Part shown: one piece after another, positions 21,030 to 33,237 of the stretch
Layout: every line of letters begins with the position of its first letter
Position numbering within the stretch: position 1 is the stretch's first letter
Origin: Myxocyprinus asiaticus
Taxonomy: Eukaryota > Chordata > Actinopteri > Cypriniformes > Catostomidae
Reading direction: 5' to 3'
Assembly: GCF_019703515.2 (NCBI RefSeq)
Contig: NC_059346.1
Span: 16,399,001 to 16,463,000 of the forward strand
DNA: 64,000 bases
The notes under the pieces: generated by a model
Told to the model about the DNA's origin: nothing
The model's input: the letters and a program-made list of their open reading frames with translations, nothing else
Database searches by the model: none
Made by a program: the position numbers and the translations under genes

Positions 21030-22743
21030 TCCCTCGTAGCACAAGAGTAATGACTTCATGAATTTCTTTACTGATAAAATGTAATTAATTAGAAATAAAA
21101 TTGGAATCATGCAATCATCCGTCACAGTACCCCAGAAAACAATGTCTCATAATTTTCCTCACGTGCAACTTCAATCCTTCACTGTCATAGGTCATGAAGA
21201 GGTAACAAAATTTATCGAAACATCAAAAGCCACAACATGTATGTTTGATCCAATACCAACCAAGCTCTTAAAAGAAGTATTCCCTGTAATCTCAGAACCT
21301 CTTTTTAATATTATTAACTCCTCGCTCTCCTTAGGACATGTCCCAAGAAACTTTAAAATGGCAGTTATCAAACCGCTTTTTAAGAAGCCAAAACTTGATC
21401 CTGGAGAACTGGCTAATTATAGACTGATTTCAAATCTGCCGTTTATGTTGAAAATACTAGAAAAGGTATCCTCCCAAATATGTTCATTTCTACAGAGAAA
21501 TAGTATATATGAACAATTTTAATCAGGATTTAGGCCCCATCACAGTACAGAGACTGCACTTCAGAGTTACAAATTACTTGCTCTTATCATCTGATCAAGG
21601 CTGCATTTCACTTCTAGTGCTTTTAGATCTTAGTGCTGCATTCAACACGATAGATCACGACATTCTCTTGAATAGGCTAGAGAATTATGTTTGCATTTGT
21701 GGAGTTGCATTAGCATGGTTAAGGTCCTATTTAGCAGACCACTACCACTTTGTCTATGTAAATGAGGAATTGTCAAACCAAACAAAAGTAAAGTATGGAG
21801 TGCCACAGGGATCAGTTTTAGGGCCTCTGCTTTTCTCCTTGTATATGCTTCCCCTGGGAGATATTATCAGGAATCGTGGAATAAGTTTTCACTGTTATGC
21901 CGACGATACCCTGATACTTTATATTTCTTCAAAACCTGATGAGATTTCACAATTCTCCAAATTAGCAGAGTGTATCAATGAAATAAAAGATTGGATGGCC
22001 AGAAATTTCCTTCTACTCAATACCGACAAAACAGTGGTACTAATTATTGGACCAAAAACCTCTAAAAACAAGTCGCTAAAATATAATTTGACTCTCGATG
22101 AGTGTACTGTTACATCGTCTTCAACAGCGAAAAACATAGGTGTTATATTTGATACCAATCTGTCCTTTGAAAACCAAATTACCAATGTTTGTAGAACAGC
22201 ATTCTTCCACCTAAGAAATATTGCTAAATTACGACACATGCTCTCTGTTGCTGATGCCGAAAAACTCATTAATGCGTTCATGACCTCAAGACTAGATTAC
22301 TGTAATGCATTACTGGGAGGATGTCCAGCAAGATCAATAAATAAACTTCAATTGGTTCAAAATATAGCAGCCAGAGTGCTGACTAGAACCAAGAAATATG
22401 ATCATATTAACTCCATTTTATCATCATTACATTGGCTACCTGTTAAATTTCGTATTAATTTTTAAATTCTGTTAACTACATACAGAGCTTTGAATGGTCT
22501 AGCTCCACAGTACTTAAGTGACCTTCTACCACACTATATTCCATCACGTTCATTATGATCGTAAAATTGTGGACTGTTAATAGTTCCTAGAATATCAAAA
22601 TTAACAAAAGGAGGTAGATCCTTTTCATATTTGGCTCCTAAACTATGGAATAGTATCCCTAACATTGTTCGAGATGCAGACACACTCCCTCAGTTTAAGT
22701 CTAGACTAAAGACTCATCTATTTAGCCAGGCATACACCTAATT
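21030..22743 (+). pseudogene. L2 reverse transcriptase
   Basis: Reads FDPIPTKLLKEVFP, PRNFKMAVIKPLFKKPKLDP, NYRLISNLPFMLKILEK, LDLSAAFNTIDHDILLNRLE, YGVPQGSVLGPLLFSLYMLP, HCYADDTLILY, TSRLDYCNALLGG, LHWLPV, and ends GRSFSYLAPKLWNSIPN and KTHLFSQAYT. The YADD catalytic box is present. Lesions are a frame change near 21515-21600, a TAA at 22463-22465 and a TGA near 22557. It is an inactive copy, although sequence beyond each stop still reads correctly in the same frame. Confidence 0.88.
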
Positions 22744-23757
22744 TATCCTTCAACTCACAATTAGGCTGCTTTACTTAGGTCTGCTGGAACCAGAAACATT
22801 GATCGTGATCTATAACACTGCAATAAATTGAATGGCATCTATGCTAATATTATTCTATTTGTTTCCCTGTCTCAGCCTCGGGACTCCTAGCCTGAGGTCA
22901 CCAGAACCGGCTGGATCCAGCTCCATTCCTGCTTCATGTTGGACTCCACTGCTACATGTCTCTGAGTGATGATGACTAATAGCAGCCAGCGCCAGCCAAA
23001 CATCACTTCAGTCTATTACGATGGACTTCAGAGGATGAACTGATGCCAACTCCAACCATAAGACATGGGATAATTCATATGCCATTGCCTGAACCTTGGA
23101 TTTAGGATAGACCTCACTGAACTGACCGGCTGGTTGAACTGCGATGCACCTAACTGACGCTGCCTGCATCACCTCAGTCTAATGATGGACTACACTCTTG
23201 AAATGGAATACTTAGACTATCAGTTAATTGCCAACAAAACCCTTCATCAGCCAACTAACAAGGACAATTGCATCTATGTGAACTTCTGCAGTTAATCCAG
23301 GATGGACTTCAAAGACATTAGTCATTAATCTTACAGTTCATACAAAATCTTTGTTTAAACACTGACCCTTAACACTTACTTAGTTTAATAATTTTAAACC
23401 ATGACTTGCACTATACATAAGTAATACTGCCATTATATTCATGATGTTAGCCAGAGGGGAACTGGCCACCACATTGAGCCTGGTTTCTCCCAAGGTTATT
23501 TTTCTTCATTAACCAACATCTTATGGAGTTTTGTGTTCCTTGCCACAGTCGCATTCGGCTTGCTCACTGGGGTTATAAATACAATTATTATTTAATTACT
23601 TATTTTTAAACACAATTCACAATTGTATTTTATCAAACTACACAATGATGACTCTATAGATATTACAGTTTCATTTTCTGTTAATGCATGATCTTCTGTA
23701 AAGCTGCTTTGAAACGATGTGTGTTGTGAAAGGCGCTATACAAATAAAAATGACTTA
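22744..23757 (+). other. L2 3' untranslated region
   Basis: Non-coding, about 1 kb, ending in the recognised L2 tail with AATAAA-like text (caaataaaaatgacttaatt). No poly-A; L2 elements normally end in short repeats. Confidence 0.75.
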
Positions 23758-24300
23758 ATTTGTCTCAATGCACCTAATCTGAATATGCACAGGAGCAAAT
23801 GAGACTTTTCTGTAAAAAGAGTGCTTTTCATTGATTTTCAGTGAATAACAAATTCAAATTGCAATCTGTTCCTCACACAAAGCTTATGGATAGCTTTAGA
23901 AGTGCAAAAGTTGTATGGACTACATTTATGTTTTTTATTTATTGTACATTTTTTAAGCTTAACAGTCCCTGGTCACTGTACTGTATGTTTTCACTGTATG
24001 GTAAAGAGCAGTGAGTCTCCATTTGTGTTCCACAGAAGAAAGAAATTCATACAAGTTTGGAACAACATCAGTAAATGACAGAATTGTCATTTTTGGGAGA
24101 ACTACTCCTTTAGTGCACTGGCCATCTTGCTGATGGTGATCGGACAAAGTGAAAACCATCAAATGAAGAGGATTCTGATGCTTTGGATATTTCTGGTGAC
24201 ACTGAATGTGGGTTTGTGTCTATGTTGTGTTTGTGTATATGTGATGTGGGGCATTATACAGCCTGAATAAATGTGAAACATGATTAAAATGCTTTGCCAT
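23758..24300. other. Non-coding DNA with a MITE half
   Basis: The stretch at about 24020-24112 (ending aactactccttta) matches one half of the TTAA-ended fish MITE found complete at 44845 and 54050. No gene seen. Confidence 0.45.
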
Positions 24301-24301
24301 T

Positions 24302-24304
<3 letters not shown>

Positions 24305-24387
<83 letters not shown>
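24305..24387. repeat. (GA)n microsatellite
   Basis: About 80 bp of GA units, with one TA and one AA interruption. Confidence 0.97.
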
Positions 24388-25282
24388 TTATGGAGAGAGT
24401 GGATAATGGCTAAAAATGTTAAAAGCATATTTTAGACATGCAGAGAGACAGAAAGAGAGAAGCAGAGCTTCAAATGACAGTAAAAACAAAGGGACCATAA
24501 GATCCAAGAGTGGCACAATATTTGGAGGGAACAGCACAATGCAGATAATGAATGGAGGCAAGTTTATCTCAGTTTGCTTGAAGCTTAAAACTTGGTTTGC
24601 CACAACTTTATTGAGAATGAGTAGGTTTATGGCATTGAGAAGAGTGACATTACAGTGTCAAAATCCTCATGTGCAGTAGACTGCTGCTTCTCATCCATCT
24701 TTCCCTCTCCCTCTTTCTTTTTCACCTTTCGTGTCAACACAATTTCCTCTCACACCATCTTCCTTCAGGCTTTCCTCTCTCAGAGAGAATAAGCAATCTC
24801 TACTCTCCTCTCTTAATGAATATCTTGCAGCAATTTTAAGCTGAATAGTTTTCTGTCAGTATGTAGAGAATTCATGACTTTTAACCATAACAAGATACAG
24901 GTTCTGTCTTGATTATTCATAAAACTACCCATCCCATTCTTAATTTGCATTTCAGATTGGCTCAGAGATTCAGGGATGCAGAGGCAGTTTTTTACAGTCC
25001 ATTAGTTATTTATAGACCATTTGTTTTGTATCTATTTTAAGACACACATGGTCCATGTATGCTGAGTTTATTAGTGGTGCTTTTGTCATATTCTATTCTA
25101 TTCAACTGCTAAGACAAGCATTACTTTTACTATTGCTCATATTTAGGGTTAGTAACCATAACTATACAGTATAAGTATTACTTTGGCTGCTCATCCCACA
25201 CTGCTTGCGCTACAGACATTAATGATACCTCAAATCATGTGGCTTGTTACGTAAAGGTGTGCTTTTAATGTTCTAAGCAATA
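24388..25282. other. Non-coding DNA
   Basis: No gene, RNA or repeat boundary seen apart from pyrimidine-rich text at 24690-24780. Confidence 0.45.
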
Positions 25283-25573
25283 GACCTTATTCACAGTAAT
25301 GCCATTTTTTATTTTTGAATTAAATAAAAATGAGGCTGTGAGGGATAGACTTACAGTCTCTTCAATAGCATCCGCTGTATAAAGCTGTATAAAGCTTTTA
25401 AATCACATTTAGTATTCCACAACCCATGTTTTCTGTCTACTGAAATTTTGTGGAAAGTTTTTCATCAGCCGAACGATCCAAAACACTTTGAAGAGACTGT
25501 AAGTCTATCCCTCACAGCCTCTATGTCATTCCCTTAAAAAAAATGTAAGATGGCGCTACTGTGAATAAGGACC
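25283..25573. mobile_element. Long-TIR MITE
   Basis: The two ends are inverted copies over about 80 bp: 25283-25370 begins gaccttattcacagta and runs to gtctcttcaa; 25488-25573 begins ttgaagagac and ends gtgaataaggacc. The best-conserved stretch, gaggctgtgagggatagact, is shared exactly. The middle is only about 115 bp and encodes nothing. The target duplication is unclear, so the superfamily is not assigned. Confidence 0.8.
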
Positions 25574-25636
25574 ATAAGACTTGTGGTTTTCGAAGTACAG
25601 ATCTCTGTGTAATAATAATGGCCATTTTCCAATCTG

Positions 25637-25780
25637 TGGGCGTTTTCAAACCTGGATGGGTGTTTTTCAACTATCCAATGAAAAGCAGAAAATCTCAATG
25701 TAGTGATTAGTGAGTGTTTCCAAACCAGTATGGGCGTTTCTCAGCTATCCATTGAAAGTAGGGAATCTCAATGCAGTAGG
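25637..25780. repeat. Tandem pair, about 74-bp unit
   Basis: Two diverged units start near 25637 and 25711, each holding a variant of gggygtttctcarctatcca and ending aatctcaatgyagt. Confidence 0.6.
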
Positions 25781-26525
25781 GTAAACCTGTAAAGCTGTTG
25801 AAAAATGCCTATGCTGGTTTGACAACAGCCATTTTTATCAGCAAAGACATAAGTCTCTGATTTTTACATGATGGCAGACAATAAAATCGGATGCAAAAAT
25901 CCCATAGATGTGGCTTTTGACTTGGGCTGGTAAGGAACCATTTAGAAAACCCTTTAGTAACTGGACAGAAATTCCCTAAATACCACTCAGAAAACCTTAA
26001 CAGCTGCATGGCAATACCCTGGCAATCACCCACAACACCCTAGAATCATGGTGGCGTGTTTTGCACAGGCAAACACCACTGGCATTTGTGTACACTGACA
26101 GAATGTAATAATAATAATATATTGAATTAGAATAGCATCAGATCTGATGGAATCCAAAATGAACAACTTTCCAGATACTTGTGATCTACTCATTGATCCA
26201 TCCATCCATCCATTCATCAATCTATACATTCAACTATCCTACATCTATAGTAACTGTTGAAAGGGAAAGCACACATTCTTATGGGCATAAGTGTCACAAC
26301 GACCCTTGCAGTCTTCATTATTTAAAGGATTTAAATCTAAACCCTTATAAACACAACATAAAACATGAAATAAAATCTCATATCTGCTTTCTAACCACTT
26401 GACACACACACAAATAAACTTGACACAATCAGGCACTGCTCTCCTATCATGTCAGGCGTGTAATCTCAAACTCCTCTATCTAATTAAAGACCATTAAGGC
26501 TGCTGCAGTTTGTGTTTCAGCTCAT
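25781..26525. other. Non-coding DNA
   Basis: No gene seen. It contains short ATCC-type and AAT-type simple repeats. Confidence 0.45.
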
Positions 26526-26550
26526 ATACACACACACACACACACACACT
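26526..26550. repeat. (CA)n microsatellite
   Basis: About 12 CA units. Confidence 0.95.
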
Positions 26551-27200
26551 CAGAACTAATGATGATGTGTGCGTGAGTGAGTGAGGACATTACAAGGATT
26601 GTTTAACAGTAGCAGTATAGGCTAAGGTCTAATAGATCGAGGACACTGAGCTTTAAATTTAACAGTGCTTAACACATGTGATGTCCTCTGCCTGTGTGAC
26701 AGACACTGGATATGTCTGATAGACTAACAGTCTGTGGAGTTTGTGTATTTCTGAACGGTATAATTTTGATGGAGCGAATAAAGTGGAATCATGTCTGTGC
26801 CTTTCACATTTTGCCCTCTGAAAAAATCTCACCTTAAATGTCAGTACATGTTGAAATCATCTTATATGGTGGAACAAGAAAATAGGGTGAGAACCTAAAG
26901 AATTAAAAGGAAGAGAGGACACAGATATTAAATTTACCCTGCCAGTCAGTGGCTGAAAATAACACAAGCACTTGACATATAGCTGGTATGGTTTAAGTGA
27001 ATCTAAGAGAATAATGGAAAGATAGTCATGAAAAAACATATCAGTAGTTTATGAAGGCTATAAAGAAAAATACTTTGAAATGCCTAGAATCACTAAAGTC
27101 AAAAATAGTTTGAACATCTCATATTGACGTCACATTACCATTCAATCACGATGTGTCTCTTGCACAGGCGACAAACAGCCTTTTAAAATGCACAGTACTT
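26551..27200. other. Non-coding DNA
   Basis: Nothing recognisable on either strand. Confidence 0.4.
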
Positions 27201-27209
27201 CCAAAGCAG

Positions 27210-27625
27210 GTCTTTTTTTAAATTCTTTTTATTTGGAATGTCCAATGTGCTTTTAAGTCCTTGTGGTAATGTAGTGATTCTCCTCAGTCTGGGTGGTGGA
27301 GGATGAATCCCAGTTGCCTCTGCGTCTGAGACCATCAACCCACGCATCTTATCATGTGGCTTGTTGAGCGCGTTGCCACAGAGACATAGCGCATTTGGAG
27401 GCAACCACACTCAACTCACCACGTGCCTCACCGAGAAGGAACCACATTATAGCGACCACGAGGAGTTTACCCCATGTGACTGTACCCTCCCTAGCAACTG
27501 GGCCAATTTGGTTGCTTAGGAGACCTGGCTGGAGTCACTCAGCACGCCCTGGGATTTGAACTAGCGAGCTAGCGAACTCCAGGGGTGGTAGCCAGCGTAT
27601 TTTACCACTGAGCTATCCAGGCCCC
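27210..27625 (-). mobile_element. tRNA-derived SINE with 9-bp TSD
   Basis: CCAAAGCAG flanks the element exactly at 27201-27209 and 27626-27634. Read on the minus strand it starts with a tRNA-like head carrying an A box TAGCTCAGTGG (complement of 27605-27615) and a B box AGTTCAAATCC (complement of 27552-27562), an internal RNA polymerase III promoter. A body of about 340 bp and an A-rich tail follow (seen as a T run near 27212). A partner LINE would have mobilised it. Confidence 0.9.
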
Positions 27626-27785
27626 CCAAAGCAGTCCTTGAACTGCCAGCTTACCACAAAATATCATATCTAAGATAATTTTATTTCTCTTGTTCTATGT
27701 ATAAATATGTCCTGCAATGCTGTGGGTGTGTTTTAATACAAAACTCTATTTTTCAAGAAACAGTAAGTGGTAAAACCAGTCCTTG

Positions 27786-28332
27786 GCTGTATCCAAAACC
27801 AAGAAAATGCTGCCTCCGGAGGCTGTATATGGAGGTAGGAAGGGACCAAGGCACATCCAAATCCAATGTTCGCATCACATCCTGTCTATTGAGATACCTT
27901 CATCTGATCGATTTTTGAAGGCAGCACAGATGTATCCTTTGCTGCCTATGAAATCCCACAATCCTGTGCGTGCCGATCCACAACGGTTGAGCCGAAGAAA
28001 GAAAATCGTGGCCAGAGAGGCAGTTGATAGCCAGTTTGTGTATAAATATATGTTTGTTTTTTTTCTTCACTTTTTCCAACTTTTTATTCTATTTCTAGCA
28101 AGAAAATAGTATTGTAGTTATTAAACATTCACTAGGTTATCACCAAAAATCTCCTTGGTTGGACTGAATGAATGCTGGTATCCTTGCAAAGATGTGACAT
28201 AGCACTGCCTAGGAAGCCCCTCTGAAACCAGTTTCCAGAGGTACCCTCGTACACAAATGCTTTCTGATAAGTCATTGACTGATAGGTCAGTGAGGCAGCA
28301 AGACAGCTTACCTCTGGTTTTGGACATAGCCC
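27786..28332. mobile_element. MITE with TIRs in duplicated block 1
   Basis: Left end GGCTGTATCCAAAACC and right end GGTTTTGGACATAGCC are near-perfect inverted repeats, and both are followed inward by a GCTGCCT motif. No coding sequence is recognised. The equivalent copy at 30949 lacks the left end. Confidence 0.6.
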
Positions 28333-28954
28333 TTGTGTCATGGCTCTAATATAAATTGTCAGGCAGCTATAATGTACTATTTCAGGCTAAATATGTTGTT
28401 ATTGTGAAAAAAGGTTTGAATTGTGATAGTCCATCCAAAAAATAAAGTGACACGTTTTTTTATTTGTTATGTTCGTGCTCCAAATAATGGTGAAGCACAG
28501 GCTTTACACTGTGACACTTGTGCTGTGGATCTGCCAAAGTTGAGGATGATGCAAATAAAATCCCGTAGCAATTTTTCTCAGAATGAGCACCTGGTTTTGA
28601 TGGCTTGCCAGCTGAATTTTACAGGAATTTCAGGATAACAACAAGACCTGACCTATACAAAGGTTTTATGGTTTATGTAAGCTTGGAAGTGCCACAAAAC
28701 AGCTGCACTCAAGATGTTCTGTCTGCAAAAGAAAAGCAATCTTCAGTGGAAAATCTTGAGAAAGCAAGGACACAAACTGTCTTGACAACTATAGAGTTTG
28801 GCTATAGAGGTTGTTATGTGGGAGAATTGATTGATCCATACAGCTGGGTCAAGGCCTTCTGATTACTGTCTGCTCAGCAACTGTTAAACAGTCAGAAAAT
28901 GTTGTGGATAGTGACAGCCGATACCTTCCAGAGAACGATGGAGAACTTTGGCTA
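27805..28954 (+). repeat. Local duplicated block 1 (first copy)
   Basis: Matches 30949-32035 in the same orientation with scattered substitutions and small indels, beginning at aaaatgctgcctcc and ending at gagaacgatggagaac. The block holds a MITE and an L1/Tx1-type fragment. It is a local segmental duplication or two copies of one compound repeat. Confidence 0.75.
28500..28780 (+). pseudogene. L1/Tx1-type RT fragment
   Basis: A short stretch reads FDGLPAEFYRNF, PDLYK and then VPQNSCTQDVLSAKEKQSSV, which resembles the start of the reverse transcriptase of L1/Tx1-clade LINEs (DGLPAEFYxxFW followed by PxSCTxAVLSLLxKK). The paralogous copy near 31680-31850 keeps the FW that is FR here. It is very degraded and the assignment is tentative. 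Confidence 0.4.
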
Positions 28955-29205
28955 TGATGAACATTTGTTCTTGTTGAAGCTAGATGAAATAAAATTATCT
29001 GGCTATATTTATTCTAGTGGATGAAGAAAGGAGGACAATTACTCTTTCAGAACACTTCAAGATAATTTTTCAAATACATCAAAGAATATATTATACTATG
29101 TATAAGTTACTCAAAAAGGTAATCCAATAAAAATGACTAATTACTTCTCTAAAATTGTAATCAGATTATAGTATGATTACACTACTCATTACTTCAAAAA
29201 AAAAG

Positions 29206-29815
29206 TAGTAGGCTTGGGATCGATGCCTTTTTCACGCATCGATAATCTGAAGATTTTCCCGATGATTATTGATACACAGTATATCGGGATTTATTTATTT
29301 ATTTTTTTTCAGAAATAAATTGGGCTGTTTGTTGCTCAATAGTCTTTGTCTTTTCAAACATATTTCTCAACGCAACTTTGGTAAAGTGTGAGCGGCAGCG
29401 TAAATGAAAGGGGGATGCACACCGGAGGCGTATGGCAGATGACATTGTGCATTCTAAAACTAGAAACAATTATTTATTTCCTACATAGGTACAAACACAC
29501 TGCAAACACTCAGCGTCAACATTCTGAAGTGCCACGGAGCGCAACTCGCATAGTTTTCCATTCAATTAGACCCAAATCATTATCAAAGGACAAAGATTAT
29601 TTATTCTAGCCATCACTGGATTATCTATTGTGAACATTTATCTTTCATAGAGCCTACACAATGTATTTTCAGTTACAAGTATTTCTTTTTATGGTTTGAC
29701 AGCTTGAATGAAAGACCTATTGAAGGCTACATACAGAGAAATTGCATAAAAAACATCGCCATTTCTAATCATTCACTTTGCGCAGTTACACCAGTTTCCA
29801 GGGTTGAGAGGGTTA
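29206..29815. repeat. Interspersed repeat, copy 1
   Basis: The region 29335-29815 matches 34305-34745 (shared motifs include taaagtgtragcggcagmgt and gcaactcgcatagttttcca). The left part holds an ATCGATG-rich inverted motif (gggatcgatgcc ... gcatcgataatc), typical of a MITE end. No coding sequence. Confidence 0.6.
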
Positions 29816-30645
29816 CTTTTGAAATGTATTCCACTACAGATTACAGAATACATGCTGTAAAATGTAATTTGTAACATATTTCGTTAGATTACTCAAGGTC
29901 AGTAACGTATTCTATATACTTTGGATTACTTCTTCAGCATTGGTAGATTTTTTCACTTGTTTTGACTATAAAAACTCTGCCAGTACAGTAAGACAAAATA
30001 CACGTTAAAAATACATTCTGTGAAAAACCTAAATATCTTATGCAGTGTTGTTTCTAAAACAAGATCAATCAAATTGATCTTGTTTTAAGGATTTTTAGAT
30101 ATTTTTTACAGGAAAACAATACAAAAATTATTAACAAGAATATGATTTTTGCCCTAATATCAAAGGTATTACTAGAAAAAAGAAATTATGATCCAACATG
30201 AATTTTCTTGATAAAAAAATATGATCGTGCCTGGTAACATGCATGTAAAATGGCTAGAAATAGCATTTTAGCTTAGCGTAAAGATGACAATTTACACAAG
30301 GTTTATTTCTATTTCTTCTGCTCCAAATTACTTCAAACGTACTTCTCTGTCTGCTCGTATGAATGTAACACATCATAAGAAAGTGTTTCACCGCTGTTCA
30401 AATGCTCTTTGGATTGGATCATTTATATGTATAAATGTTTTCCATTTGAAAGGACAAAATATTAAATGAAACAAATAACAATAAAATGCAAAGTAATCTC
30501 TTCAGTAATCAAAATACTTTTTGAATGTAACTGTATTCTAAATACCAATTATTTAAATTGTAACTGTAGTGGAATACAGTTACTTATATTTTGTATTTTA
30601 AATATGTATTCCTGTTACATGTATTCCGTTACTCCCCAACCCTGC
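29816..30645. repeat. Fish interspersed repeat with GTAACGGAATA end
   Basis: The right end reads tgtattccgttactccccaa, the complement of a terminus common in fish MITEs. Related AT-rich text with rayattac motifs occurs from about 29090. It contains the palindrome listed at 30055. Limits are approximate. Confidence 0.45.
30055..30087. repeat. 15-bp perfect palindrome, 3-nt loop
   Basis: TAAAACAAGATCAAT at 30055-30069 is followed after CAA by its exact reverse complement at 30073-30087. It could extrude as a cruciform or form an RNA hairpin. Confidence 0.85.
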
Positions 30646-30647
30646 CT

Positions 30648-30944
30648 ATATCCATGAAGTAGTAATAATTACCTTCATTATGAGGTGAGAATGAGAAACC
30701 ATAAGCTAATCTACCTGACCATCCACATAAATACACATAAACAGCACTCTTATGATCCCTGATCATTTCTAATCATAACTGCTGATAGAAATTACTCGGA
30801 CAGCATCCTTGAAGAAGGGTTTAAACACTATCTCTTACATTCTTCAGAAAAAATCATAGTTGATATGTTAATAATAGCTATATGAAGTGCCATGATCTAA
30901 AAATATTGCACTATATGAGGTAAGATGGTAATGAGAGAGGGGAA
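30648..30944. repeat. Duplicated block 3 (first copy)
   Basis: Matches 42778-43055 in the same orientation at roughly nine bases in ten (my estimate by eye), sharing ccatgaagtagtaataatta and cggacagcatcc among other runs. Non-coding. Confidence 0.75.
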
Positions 30945-30948
30945 CTTG

Positions 30949-32035
30949 AAAATGCTGCCTCCAGAGGCTGTATACGGAGGTAGGAAGAGACCAAGCATAG
31001 ATGTATTCTTCGCTGCCTATGAAATCCCACATTCCTGTGTGTGCCGATCCACAACGATTGAGCTGAAGAAAGAAAATGGTGACCAGAGAGGCAGTAGATA
31101 GCCAGTTTGTGTATAAATGTATGTTTTCTTCCACTTTTTCCAACTTTTTATTCTATTTCTAGCAAGAAAGTAGTATTGTAGTTATTAAATATTCGTTAGG
31201 TTATCACCAAAAATCTCTTGATTTTGTTCTAGATTATTAGACCTTTGTGGTTCGGTTGGACTGAATGAATGCTGGTATCCTTGCAAAGAAACGACGTAGC
31301 GCTGCCTAGTAGGAAGCCCATCTGAAACCAGTTTCCAGAGGTACCCTCGTACGCAAACGCTTTCTGATAATTCATTGACTGATAGGTCAGCGAGGCAGCA
31401 AGACAGCTACCTTTGGTTTTAGACGAAGCCCTTGTGTCATGGCTCTAATATAAATGCTGAGGCAGGTATAATGTACTATTCCAGGCTAAATATGATGTTA
31501 TTGTGAAAACAGGTTTGAATTGTGATAGTCCAGCCAAAAAATAAAGTGACAGGTTTTTTATTTGTTATATATTTTGTGCCCCAAATAATGGTGAAGCACA
31601 GGCTTTACACTGTGGCACCTGTGCTGTGGATCTGCCAAAGTTGAGGATGATGCAAGTAAAATCCCTCAGCAATTTTTCTCAGAATGAACACCTGGTTTTG
31701 ATGGCTTGCCAGCTGAATTTTACAGGAATTTCTGGATGACAACAAGGCCTGACCTATACAAAGGTTTTATGGTTTATGTAAGCTTGGAAGTGCCACTCAA
31801 GCTGTTCTGTCTGCAAAAGAAAAGCAATCTTCAGTGGTAAAGCTTGAGAATAGGAGGACACAAACTGTCTAGACAACTAGAGAGTTTGGCTATAGAGCTT
31901 CTATTATGTGGGAGAATTGATTGATCCATACAGCTGGGTCAAGGCCTTCTGATTACTGTCTGCTCAGCAACTGTTAAACAGTCAGAAACTTTTATGGTTA
32001 GTGACAGCCCGTACCTTCCTGAGAACGATGGAGAA
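30949..32035 (+). repeat. Local duplicated block 1 (second copy)
   Basis: Counterpart of 27805-28954; shorter by small deletions and lacking the left MITE end. It directly abuts duplicated block 3, which suggests that block 1 sequence was inserted or joined there. Confidence 0.75.
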
Positions 32036-32595
32036 CAAAAAGGTCTATTATCTCAAACACCGAACCAGCGCAAATGTTCTTTTTTGAATGGTATAGATTT
32101 GGTAAAGATTTAATTATATGGGGTGCCAACTTCATGGAGGTGCTTTAGTACATGATCTGGCAGTTTTCTTCATTGGCTCGGTACCTCAAGCGGTGAAGAC
32201 GGGTGAGGCAAATAGCGGTTGCTGCACGTGTTTCAGTTCGGGGTGCGGGTCGGAAGGCAGGTTCTGTTAACAGTATCGCGATTACCAGCTCCCATCCTGG
32301 ACACGTATCACTGTGCACACTCAGGTAGGGCCACGTTCAGCATTTCACAGCAACAGTGAACGAGCAGTACACCCAGTACCATTAACTTCTGATATGCTTC
32401 GCATCCGTTTCTTATGCACGTGATTCGTAGATCCAATAATATCACGTGAACTGCTCGTACCATCATCCAATGACAGGCCATCTTACATCCTCTTCGAGTG
32501 GCATGTGGGAGAAGGGGTGTGTCTTATAACTGAGTCGAAATTTCATTGGTTGCTGTCACGAGTCAACAGTCCAATGGCATTTTTTTAACTCAATT
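32036..32595. other. Non-coding DNA
   Basis: No gene or recognised repeat on either strand. Confidence 0.4.
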
Positions 32596-32599
32596 CTCA

Positions 32600-33237
32600 A
32601 TTGGAGAAAGAAAAGGAAAAGAAAAAGGAAAAAGAAAAGGAAAAGCAAAATGAAAAAGAAAAGCCAATGGCAAATTGATGAGGACAAGCAATTGGCAAAT
32701 GAATTAAGAAAATCAATTGCCAAATACCTTTTTAAAATTAAATTTAAAAGGTGCTTTTAAAGTGCATTAAAAGGTGCATTTAAAAGACCCATTAATGTAC
32801 TAATTTATTGCTACATTTAATGACATTTATACATGAAATAAATATGCTTTATTAATGCACAATTCTATTGTTAAATATAATGACATTTTTAAACATGAAT
32901 TCAATAAAATTAAATTATTTGTCAAATTAAATTATTTGTCCATTTATAAATGTATTTATTTATTCAAGTTTTTATTTTCAAATTAATAGATTGATAATTT
33001 ATTCCTTCATTCTTTTTTAATAGGCACTCCTGGGCTTCAGCTGGTATGGAGTGACAAATGGTAAAAGGAAAGGAAAAGTCAAACAATAAAGAAAAGCAAT
33101 TGGCAAATGGATGAAGAAAAGCAATTGCCAAATGCTTTTTAAAACGCTATTTAAAGGTGCATTTTAAAATAACTTATTAATGTGCTATTTTGTTGATAAA
33201 TATAAGTACATTTTAAAACATGAATTAAACAAACACA
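32600..33237. repeat. Purine-rich and AAGCAATTGGCAAATG repeats
   Basis: A GGAAAA-rich simple tract (32604-32665) is followed by two related blocks (about 32610-32860 and 33060-33240) sharing gaaaagcaattg, ttggcaaatg and aaaggtgcattt-like motifs. Non-coding. Confidence 0.55.

Larger units (their letters stand above)
14480..23757 (+). mobile_element. L2-clade LINE, split by three insertions
   Basis: Pieces at about 14590-14850, 18255-19045, 21015-22743 and a 3' region to 23757 read in order as the endonuclease, linker and reverse transcriptase of an L2-type LINE. The tail (gctgctttgaaacgatgtg, then ggcgctatacaaataaaaat) is the familiar 3' end of fish L2 elements. Removing the inserts restores collinear reading: the endonuclease text breaks at about 14850 and resumes at 18255, and the linker breaks at about 19047 and resumes at 20166 and 21015. 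The 5' limit is uncertain. All coding parts carry stops. Confidence 0.88.

Noticed and set aside
27552..27625. tRNA gene
   Set aside because: A and B boxes are present, but the sequence does not fold as a full tRNA and is the head of a SINE with TSDs.
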